The notes beneath the pieces were generated by a model. The model was not told where the DNA came from, did no database searches, and was given only the letters and a program-made list of their open reading frames with translations. A program made the translations under genes and the position numbers. Shown in pieces: positions 1 to 12,800 of a stretch of DNA of 64,000 bases (positions within the stretch are counted from its first letter, which is position 1; each line of letters starts with the position of its first letter). Source of the stretch: Sphaeramia orbicularis (Eukaryota; Chordata; Actinopteri; Kurtiformes; Apogonidae); assembly GCF_902148855.1 (NCBI RefSeq), contig NC_043974.1, positions 21,701,950 to 21,765,949 of the forward strand, in the 5' to 3' direction.

Positions 1-366
1 ATCCCGGATACAAGCGGTCGAAATGAGTTTCCTCCGCAGGGTGGCTGGGCGCACCCTTAGGGATAGGGTGAGGAGCTCAGTCACCAGGGAGGAGCTCGGA
101 GTTGAGGTGGCTCGGGCATCTGTTTCGGATGCCTCCTGGACGCCTGGGGAGGTGTTCCGGGCATGTCCCACCGGGAGGAGACCTCGGGAGAGACCCAGGA
201 TACGTTGCAGAGACTATGTCTCTCGGCTGGCCTGGGAACGCCTCGGGGTCCCCCCGGAAGAGCTGGAGGAGGTGTCTGGGGAGAGGGAAGTCTGGGTGTC
301 CCTGCTTAGACTTTTGCCCCTGCGACCCGGCCCCGGAAGAAGCGGAAGATAATGGATGGATGGATG
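1..366 (+). mobile_element. 3' end of RTE/Rex3-like LINE
   Basis: This is the GC-rich C-terminal end of a non-LTR retrotransposon ORF. In frame from about 23 to 352 one reads CPTGRRPRERPRIRCRDYV, then YVSRLAWERLGVPPEELEE, a C-terminus very common in fish RTE-type LINEs. The preceding part (WLGHLFRMPPGRL, from about 102) lies in another frame, so at least one frameshift separates the two. The element ends in a short GGAT/GATG tandem tail at 351-366, as in Rex3-type elements. It is 5'-truncated by the window edge and directly abuts the left limit of duplication unit A. Confidence 0.75.
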
Positions 367-590
367 GCTTGAGCGAATGTGTCTAAAAGCAAACTATATT
401 ATTTACAGTCAGTATGTAGAACAAACTTGACCTTTTTACACATATTTGATCTCAAACAGGAGGTACTATATACAAGAATAAAGACTGAAACCACAGAGAG
501 AAGACCACAGCAAATAAATTAGGTTCTTAGATATTTATGTCTTAAAAGCAAAGCATGAGAAACAAACTGAGCAAAGAGCTGCATATAAAA

Positions 591-957
591 TACAGTCACA
601 GAAAAAGATTATTAGACTACCCTTGTTTTCTTCAATTTTTTGTTCATTTTAAAGCCTGGTATTACTAAAGGTATATTTGTTTGGACAAACATAATGATAA
701 CAACAAAAATAGCACATAATAGTTTAATTTCAGAGCTGATATCGATCCATTTTCTGTGTTTTCTTGATAATAACCAAATCACTTCAGTTCTTAAATCATA
801 GCTGTGGCATTGTACTGACAAAAACAGTGCTTCTAATCATTCCATGTTTTCTTTTCTGTCTGTTTTAGTCAAATGATACACACAGGAGTTAGTACTTGAT
901 TGTGTAACCATTGTTTTTGATGACTTTCGATGGTCTAATATTTTTTCCGTGACTGTA
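591..957. mobile_element. TIR MITE, family M1 (copy in unit A)
   Basis: The copy is flanked by inverted termini: ACAGTCACAGAAAAAGATTA on the left and TTTTTTCCGTGACTGTA on the right, with a TA at the edge. This suggests a Tc1/mariner-derived non-autonomous element. Orthologous copies sit at the same place 3' of genes B (19488-19849) and C (28240-28610), so it predates the duplications. An independent, inverted copy is at 4562-4927. Confidence 0.65.
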
Positions 958-1127
958 TACCTCACATCTACACAGTATATAATCATATATACAGATAAAC
1001 TATGAAGGAAGTTCACTTTTCTGTATCAGTCAGTCCTACATCTTAATGAGAAGAGTCGCCCACAGCAGATGGTTCTCTGGTTTGTTAGAATGAATGAAAA
1101 GTATAATAATCTGATTTTAGAGCCATT

Positions 1128-4271
<3,144 letters not shown>

Positions 4272-4370
4272 CCTGTTCAAATTGCTGTGTTGAATGAACA
4301 AAAAAAGCTCAGATTTTCCACTACATAGTGTCAGGTGTCATAGTGTAACTATGTTCTAGTTAACAAACAT

Positions 4371-4390
4371 GATCATGTGATCACAGCCAC
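4371..4390 (-). promoter_or_regulatory. TCATGTGA palindrome upstream of gene A
   Basis: GATCATGTGATCAC contains TCATGTGA, an E-box-type palindrome, at 4373-4380, 102 bp upstream of the gene A start codon. The same site at the same distance lies upstream of B (22673) and C (32076), and a copy is in the leader relic (5059). A regulatory role is inferred from position and recurrence only. Confidence 0.35.
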
Positions 4391-4484
4391 TTTTAGCGTC
4401 AGGGCTGGTTGGTGAGAAGGTTTGGTATATTTACTGGAAGTGTGACAGTAGTCGTGCTATTTTGGTTACGGTTGTGGTTTGATC

Positions 4485-5110
4485 AAATATCCTCACCTGA
4501 GCTGAAGAAAAATAGTAGAGAAACGCAAAGAATGAAGCACAATCAGGAAACTACAATTAAATATACAGTTGTGGAAAAAATGATTAGATCATCAAAAGTC
4601 ATCAGAAACAATAGTTATGCAATCAAGTACTAACTCCTGTGTGTGTCATGTGACTAAAACAGACAGAAAAGAAAACATGGAATGCCTAAAAGCACTGTTT
4701 TTGTCAGTACAATGCCATAGATATTGATGGAAGAACTGAAGTGATGTTGGTTATTATCAAGAAAACATGGAAGATGAATAGATATCAGCTCTGAAATTAA
4801 ACTCTTGTGAGATATTTTTGTTATCGTTACATTTGTCCAAACAAATGTACTTTTAGTTGTACCAGTCATTAAAATGAACAAGAAATTGAAGAAAACAAGG
4901 GTAGTCCAATAGTTTTTTCTGTGAGTCCCATTATCACTGAAAGATACAAACTCACCAGATATAACACAAAAGCCTGAGATCGTGTTCCAACTGTTGAGCT
5001 GAATGAATAAAAAAACTCAGTGAAGAGGAAGCTCCACATGTCCTGTTTAACAATGTGATCATGTGATTACTGACACTTTTGGTGTCAAGGTTGGCTGTTG
5101 AAGTTTGAAT
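4485..5110 (-). pseudogene. NITR leader-exon relic
   Basis: 4488-4560 matches the start of the Ig exon and intron 1 of genes A-C (CCTCACCTGAGCTGAAGAA and onward). After a MITE (4562-4927), 4940-5000 matches the leader exon, but the start codon is ATG to ACG and about 22 bp covering the end of the signal peptide are deleted, though a donor-like GTGAGT remains. Upstream (5041-5110) the TCATGTGA promoter block is still visible. No Ig exon follows. It is probably what remains of a NITR copy lost by unequal recombination next to A. Confidence 0.65.
4562..4927. mobile_element. M1 MITE, inverted copy inside NITR relic
   Basis: TACAGTTGTGGAAAAAATGA on the left and AGTTTTTTCTGTGAGT on the right are the M1 termini. 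The body is the reverse complement of 591-957. It interrupts the relic's intron 1. Confidence 0.65.
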
Positions 5111-6454
5111 ATCTCAATAAGAAACCACAGCTGTAAAAAATGGTATTTGGATATTTTTTCAGTTTCATAAAAAATAAAGTCTTTAAAAAGTCTTTTATTT
5201 TACAGACTTTTAAAACTATTTTTGTAGTTGAAAAACATTAAAAAAAACAAAAAACCCTGTGGGTTGAGTCTCTACAACATTGATATAATTTATGGTTTGT
5301 GGTTTGACTCGTGTATTGAGATCCTGCAGTTAATATTGAACCCTTCAACAGAGAGAGAAAGAAAGAAAACAAGTCACAGTTCAGTCTTTTAGTGTTCTTC
5401 ATGCCACCCCAAACAATGAACTAAGTTCATTAAAGTGGATATATGTAGAATTCCTTCACTTTTTGCTTTCAAATATCAAAAAATTATCATTAGAGTTTTT
5501 AGAATAAAGGGATCTGAAGTTCTGCCAAATATGCCAACGTATTGGTATGACCTGAATGTTCAGAACCATGATCTAGTGGATTTAAGAGACCACGTGAGGG
5601 AGTAGTGAGGAAAACTAACAGCACAGGACCTTTGACCAAAGCACCAGAACATGAGGAAATGGAATGAGAACCATTAAGAAACAACATATATAGTCAAAAA
5701 AAGTAATATTAGCTTGAAGCACTGTTGTCGTTTTCATCACTGGACACAGAATAAAAATAATAGAGTTCGATCCTGAAATCCCAGCGTTTCTTCTACATGG
5801 GTGAGTGTGATTCTGAGGCTTATGAAGGTATAAAGTTATTCTGTGATGTTAGTATCTGTGCTAAGTTGCTGTTTGTTGATCCACTGTTCAGACTAAACTG
5901 TGACAGATCTGACCTTGTTTGGATGATACTAAACAGATCTTTAGTTTAGTCGGTGGTTTTACTGTGTCTGTGGCCTGTAGAACCTATTTACTTCAGTTTT
6001 TTGTGTGTCTTTTAAGGCTGTGCACATTTTTTTTTTTTATGTATTTCCTTGTATGTGAGGAAAAAGATGAAGAAATAAATACTGTATGCTCATTTCAACC
6101 CTGCAAAAACAATAAAGCTAAAGTTGGCCTCAGACTTTTGCACAATTCTGTGTATAACCGAAAACAAGAATTATATTATACTAAATTGCAGCCTGTCAGA
6201 TTAGAAATTTAGGCCACAAGTACACGACAACAAAAATACACATGGTCTTTAACAGGCACATGAGCAAACCTCAGACAAACCAAAAACCCTAGAGCTTGTA
6301 TTTAAACCTTGTAGACCACACTGCAGCTGTAAAATATGCTTCAAACTTTTCTTTGTAGACTGTGACTGTTCATGCTTTAACTACAGCGACACATGGATGT
6401 GGGCCGTAGAAAAAGACAACGCAGCCACAGACGTTACACAGATATTACATCTGC
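5111..6454. other. Intergenic, no recognised gene
   Basis: AT-rich sequence with short homopolymers and a purine tract near 5349-5370. No Ig exon, RNA gene or clear repeat boundary was recognised. The longest open frame (5919-6212, plus) has no family resemblance and no paralogue in the window, so I do not call it a gene. Confidence 0.5.
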
Positions 6455-7045
6455 TAATTATCCTGCCCTCTGAAGGGGAGGCAAGGGGTATTGTTTTTGG
6501 TTCGGTTTGTTTGTTTGTTTGTTTGTTAACACTCTAGCAGCAAAACTACAGGTTGAATTCATACCAGATTTGTTTTATAGATTTCCAGTGACCCAGAATA
6601 GATCTGATTACATTTTGGGAAAAGTAGGTCAGAGTTAAATTTTTTTTATGAATTTTTCAAATCTTTTTTTTTTTCTCATTATCTTATAATGGGCGAAATT
6701 TCAAATGTCTGTAGCAGCAAAACTATTGGTTGAATTCATACTAAATTGGCTTTATAGATTGCCAGTGACCCAGAACAGATGTGATTATATTTTGGGAAAA
6801 GTAGGTCAAAGTTCAAATTTTTTATGAATTTTTACATCATTTTTTCCCCCATTTACTCATAATGGGCGAAATTTCAAATGTCTATAAAAACATCAGTGTA
6901 GTTTCAATTTACTTCACACTTGGCACATATATAGAGGCAATTGATATGCTGACATCAGCACACGTATAGACATAATGACATCAGCTGGATCGATGCCAAA
7001 ATAAGCTACAATACGTGTGAGGGGCCTGTTGTGGCTGGAACCGCT
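6455..7045 (+). repeat. Interspersed repeat family R, copy 1
   Basis: It starts near CCCTCTGAAGGGGAGGCAAG with a (GTTT)n tract. It then has at least two tandem subunits of about 175 bp built on AGCAAAACTA..GGTTGAATTCATAC, GTGACCCAGAA and GGGCGAAATTTCAAATGTCT, and ends near ATCGATGCCAAAATAAGCTAC. Inverted copies are at 23650-24380 and at 33020-33163 plus 34793-35275. The class is unknown; the GC hairpin-like end beside the tandem units would fit a non-autonomous Helitron-like element, but this is unproven. Confidence 0.6.
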
Positions 7046-7054
7046 TGTTGTTAT

Positions 7055-7425
7055 TGAGTACATACAAAGGTTATTATATCAAAGCAGAGAAAACTGAAGA
7101 AAATAAGGGCTTTTTCAGCAAAATATATCATTAACTGGACATAAAAACAAGTATCTACAAGTACCATCTGTCAAACTCCATGGGTTTTATTGGTGAATCA
7201 GTGTTGTAGAAGATGACGGTGTTTCCATGTTCACTACGGAGCCTCAGAACGTCCAAATGGGTCATGTGTGATGACCATGAGAAGATGAAAACTGCATTTT
7301 TCCTGGGGTTCTGTCAATGTATTGATAGGATTAGTGGATTGGAAGTGAGTCAACTTTTAACCTCAGTCCATACTTTTGGTCACTGGTGTCTGTTTGGGTC
7401 TTTCATGGTTGAATATGACATGTAG
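7055..7425. mobile_element. Fragment of TTAA MITE family pB1
   Basis: It shares the family core (ACTCCATGGGTTTTA, TGTTGTAGAAGATGACGGTG, CGTCCAAATGGGTCAT) with complete copies at 45092-45652 and 48307-48851, but has lost the terminal TTAACCCATAAAGACCC on both sides. Confidence 0.6.
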
Positions 7426-8639
7426 CTGCTGCTCAGCTGCAGTATACCATTCATGAAAACATATATTAATTAGTGCTGGGCAGCGATTAAGTTTTTTAAT
7501 CGCAATTAATCGCATGGATTTCTGCGATTAATCACGATTAATCACATAGTTATATGGGAGAGGGGGTTGCCGGGATCAACAGCGTGTATTGCCTTTAAAT
7601 GATATTTCAGACTGGAAGTACTCCGGTGATAAAAATAATTCCACATTGCAGTTCTTCCAAACAACTTCGTCCTTCTCAATCCCACCATCTGAAGACATTT
7701 AAAATGAAAATGTCCATGTAAAAAACTGGTACTTTTCTCCATGTTTATGTCCCCCACCAGTTTATTTCCGGTTGTGAGTGATTGACAGGAGTCTTAAGCC
7801 CACTAATAAGTACTAATACTAATAAGCCCAATAATACGTGATGCTCAGTTGTTAAAAGCAAGCAAAGGGGGCCCTCTAATTTTTGGAATAAGTGTCACTA
7901 ACATATGTTTTGTACTTGCGGTGTTACCGTAGTCAGTTCTGACATAAGAAGGAACTAACAGACACGTTTCTTTCACTCTGCTTGTATGGCCCCAAAAACA
8001 TTTGCCTGTGAGTATTTTATGTTCAGTTGTTGTCAGAATGAATAGTATAAAATATCTCTGATGTGAACCTTTGTTGCTGGATAAAAAGACGTTGTAAATC
8101 TTAAATTAATCTGTAAATGCTAATCGTTAGCGTTCCCATTCAAGTTAGCATCGAGCTAGCGGTCTTGTTCCCATTCATTTAAATGCATTAATATTATTAA
8201 TGTTTTATTTCATTCACCAGTAGCATACGATGACAATTATGTATGAATATCATGCATTTTTATTATTTTTTTTATTTAATACACAAAAGCCTTAACACAG
8301 ATTTGATAAGCTTAAGTAACTAATAGAACTGCTCCCACCAGGGTTTGTATATTCCATTATTTTTTTATACTTTACAAGTGTGAGACATCCTTTAAGATGA
8401 TATGTAGAGGCAGAAAAATGGTACAAAATGAACCATTTATTTCCTTCAAACACTGATGTACAAGATTCTTTATAAACCCTGTCACAGCTTCCAACAGACA
8501 AAGGCATTTCCAAAGTACAGTCATGGCTAAAACGCATACTGATATTTTGCATAAATGGGATTCACTGTATTTGCTAAAAAAAGTCTTTCAAACAAATCAA
8601 AGGCTTATGATAAAAATCTATGGAGAGGAAAAAAAAAAC
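7426..8639. other. Intergenic, one hAT-like terminus
   Basis: 7473-7545 reads AGTGCTGGGCAGCGATTAAG followed by repeated ATTAATCGCATG/CGATTAATC text, typical of the end of a hAT MITE. I could not find its partner terminus. The remainder (7560-8639) holds nothing I recognise. Confidence 0.4.
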
Positions 8640-9085
8640 CCAAAAACTGAAGCAGCATAATCTGTCACTTCGTAACATGAGGGTTCGTTGGTGGTTAATA
8701 GTTCATTCTTTATAAAATGAGACTGCAGGATGGAGACGGATTTCTTCTTACAACAGTGCTTTACTTTTCACGTACTGTAACTGCTACCACAACACTTCCT
8801 GAAAACATCATCTCACATGACCGAACCAGCCAATCAGGAACTAACAGTACCTAGATCGGTAAATATAAGTGATTTAGAAAAGGCACATTCAACAGGTTAT
8901 TTTAGCTGCTTATATACAACGGATGAAAATAATTAAATGTGTATATGTGTAAATAATAATTCTGCAAACATAAATGTAAACAGTTATTTTGGCAAACACT
9001 GTCAGTATATTTTAACAAATACATAAATTAACTTATTCCCTGTCATTTATTCCATTGTTAAACCTTACATTCCTTCAACATAAAT
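8640..9085 (+). repeat. Inverted copy of the NITR upstream block
   Basis: Read in reverse complement, this stretch matches 22985-23420 upstream of gene B (and the same in C). Shared text includes the CCTGATTGG CCAAT-type site with a TCATGTGA site just beyond, and GAGGGTTCGTTGGTGGTTAA. It is diverged and has no attached Ig exon. It could be a relic promoter of a lost NITR gene of opposite orientation or an undefined repeat. Confidence 0.5.
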
Positions 9086-9087
9086 AT

Positions 9088-9540
9088 CACTGGTTTACAA
9101 GGAAAATGCTTCCAGAATAAAAGTAATGAAATTTTACCACATGAGAGTCACTGATAAAGAAAAATCAAGTAAAAAATGCTGGTTGGCTGAACTTTCCAAG
9201 ATACAGCCTTGGGTCAAAATGTGAAATTCAAGAATTAACAAGAGAATGGGTTTGACTCAAAAGGAATATTTGTCTCAGAGCTACAAGATCTACTTCAAAA
9301 CACTGTCTGCACATTAGAATACATTCACTTTACAGGTTCTATTTAGTGGAAGATTTATAAAACTATTATATAAATGTACATAAACCAATATATGTGTAAT
9401 AACACTTAATCATATACCTTGAAAACATCAGCAAACCGTCACTTTTGTCATTTATTTTCCAATTAATCTTATTAAAATACGTAACATTTAGCACATTTAA
9501 TCTCTGAAGCAAATCATTTCTAAAAAATTGTAGACCAGTG
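9088..9540 (-). mobile_element. TIR MITE, family M2, copy near gene D
   Basis: The termini are CACTGGTTTACAA and TTGTAGACCAGTG. The body is the reverse complement of the intronic insert in genes B (20967-21421) and C (30373-30825). It lies 3' of gene D. Confidence 0.7.
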
Positions 9541-9867
9541 TAATTTTAACTTCTGAGCCTTACACAGTTACCTCATCTGTATGCTTTTACCTGCTCTATT
9601 CTACTATTTTTAACATAAAAGTAATAACATGTGAGGTCCCTGTTCAAAGCAGAATACACCTAACCTATTTCACATCATTTCTTAAAAACAACTGAATAGA
9701 AAACTGGAAGCTCTCAGATTTATTTACTGTTATTTGCAGAATTTTTGGCTCTTTTTGACTTTTCTTCTAAGTTGAGGGAATATCCTTTACACAGAGAAGC
9801 AAAAAACGACCAGGACTTTCCATGTGTGCAAAAATAAAATTTAGACAGACATCATCTTTTACTTATT

Positions 9868-12800
9868 TTACTTCTTCATGCTGGAGTACACACAGTCAGT
9901 ATCGGTGGCGTTTGTCTGTCTTCTTGATGCGTTGGGTGCTCTAATGTTCAGAGCTGCATAATGGAGGCTGTCTGCAGCTGGGTAATCCTGGTAGAAAAAT
10001 AAAGATATGTAAAACACCTGGCAGAAAATCAAGTTCTATGTGATAAAAAATAATAAAATAATGCCAGAACTCACCTCTGTATTTGCTGGATATCTGCTTT
10101 GAGATTCTGGTCAGGGATTAGACAAGAAACTTTTTATTAGAAAATAAATAAATAAATAAAATGGATTAACCCATAAAGAGCCAGTGCTACTTTTCTGACC
10201 AAATATATTATCTTTATTTTTAACAATTTTTAAGTGATTTTTCATCATTTATTCTAATATTATCCGCTGTATTTTGCATTCTTCAGTGTAAATCATGTAT
10301 TTCCCTGTATCTAATTCACTGATCATGTAGCTGTTCATAAAGATTCAGAGTAAAATCGAAGTTTATTATATGAAAAACAGAAGAAAAAAACTGAAGAAAA
10401 AGTGACTTTTTCATGAATGCAAAAACAAGTGTCTCCATCCACTGCCATTGATACAACTCTATAGGTTTTACTGGTGAATGAATGTTGTAGAAGATGACGG
10501 TGTTTTCACGTTCACCACAGAGCCTCTGAACGTCCAAATAAGTCATATCCGATTATGATTTTAAGATGAGAAATTATTATTATTATCAATTATTTATCAA
10601 TTATTTACATGTATTGATAGGATTAGTTGACCAATAGGTATTAAACAGTTTATATCAGTAGATGGTTTTGGTTGCCAGTGGATGTTTGGATGCTTATATA
10701 TTATATTATATTATATTATATTATATTATATTATATTATATTATATATTATATTATATTATATTATATTATATATTTTGATTTATATACAAGCAGGGGTG
10801 TAAGAAAATATCGGTTCCGCAATATATCGCAATATTTCACTTCACGATACTGTATTGATATTAAAAGGTACTGTATCGATATTTTTAAGTATTTTTTCAA
10901 ATGCAGATATGGAGATTCACTTTTCTTTTGTTGTTTATCATGCTCTTTTATTTCTATATTCACATGGGTATTTTGCTCTGTTGTTTGTATACTACACTAG
11001 TAGTATTGTCATACTGCAGGTCATACATGTAGTTTTTTGAAACTGATAACGGTTATTTCAAACATCCTAAAAGCACTTTTTACTGTCTGAAAGAGGCAAA
11101 TGATAGTTTTTTTGGGGGGAATATTCAATAATAATGTTCTGTTGTCGGATGATTCAGGGACTGAACACTATGCATTCTTTTCACAATAGAATATGAACAT
11201 TTAAGCAGGATTTTAAACTGTAATGTCTGTAAAACTTTATTTATTTATTTATTTATTTTTGTTCTGGTAAAGCCGCATGTTAAAACTTTATTTATCCAAA
11301 TGCTGCACTATAAGTTTTTCCAGGAAATAGTCTTTTAAAAAAATAAACAAAATCAAAAATATCACCTTGTTAACAGTATCGGGATATATTGCGATATATT
11401 GTATCGTGATCCTAGTATTGTGATTTGTGTCATATCGCCAAATTCTTGCCAATACACACCCCTATATACAAGGCTGTTTTGGGCAAACTACCCCCATATC
11501 TCTGTCGCCTCCTGTCTCCATCCACCAGTGGATACAGTTTCCGCTCATCACATCGGCTCCTCCTTAGAGTCCCTAGAATCCACTCAGAACTTGGTAAAAC
11601 AGCCTTCTCCTATGATGGACCTTGGTCATGGAACAATTTACATAACTCACTTCAGCTTCTGCATTTCATTACCTTGGGTGGATTCAAATCTGTTCTGTCA
11701 AACTGTCTAACAGAAGTGTGTCACTGCTATTCTTAAACTGGTTTTCAGTTTTTATGTTTTTAGTCATTTTATGCTGTCTTAATTGTATGTAAGTTTTATA
11801 CTCTGTTAGTACATTTGTATTGTACTGATGTGCCTCTTGGTCAGGTCTCCCTTGAAAAAAAGATTTCATCTCAAGGGACTTCCTGGGTAAATAAAGGTTA
11901 AATAAAATAAAATAAAATAAAATAAAATTTAACCCTCCGGTATCCCGTCCAGCAAGGCCCTTACTAAGCCCCAAAGTGTACCTTTTTGACACACTTGTGG
12001 AATAATGTCAAACATTTTTTCACACAGTTTGTTTTTAATTCTTTTACACTTTTTTTCTATTTCATCAACTTGAGCCGTAAATAAAAATACCAAATACTCA
12101 ATAACTGTCACATTTTTAACCCTTTAAATGCTGTGTTTGTAATGTAAACAAACCATTTTTTTAGATGCAAAAAACCACAAAAATTTTATTTTTTTTCAAT
12201 ACACTACATAAAAAGTGGATCATATATTATTTGATTTTTGCAGCCTGGCATATGTCAGTGATTAACTCCAACATCAGTTAATTTGCATTATTATTTTTGG
12301 CGCTTGGTCAGATGTTCAAAAATAGCATCTGTCACCAAGTGTGCCAAAAATGCACACCTATAAATCAAACTATTAAATAATACATATTGATTTATTTTTC
12401 TGCTCTAATTTGATTTTATTTTTGTAAATCAAGGTCAGCCCTAATCATACATATCAAATAATCATTCATTTTACTTTTTTTTTAACCCTTTACACGATCT
12501 CTTTTCATCATGATGTCACTACATTTTTTGATGCAAAAAACAAAATATGTTTTTTTTTTGTTTGTTTGTTTGTTTTTTTTTCAAAATACTACATAAAAAT
12601 TGGATTACATATCATTTGATTTTTGCAGCCTGGCATATGTCAATGATTACCAGCAACATTAGCAACGTTAATAAATTAATTTAGACCCTCTCCTCTCAAA
12701 TGAAGCCCAGATATCAGTAAAAGCAGGATTTATGCCTTAATAGCTTACGGATCAAAAACAGTGGTTATAATGGAAGAAATAGTGTGTTTTAGGCACACTT

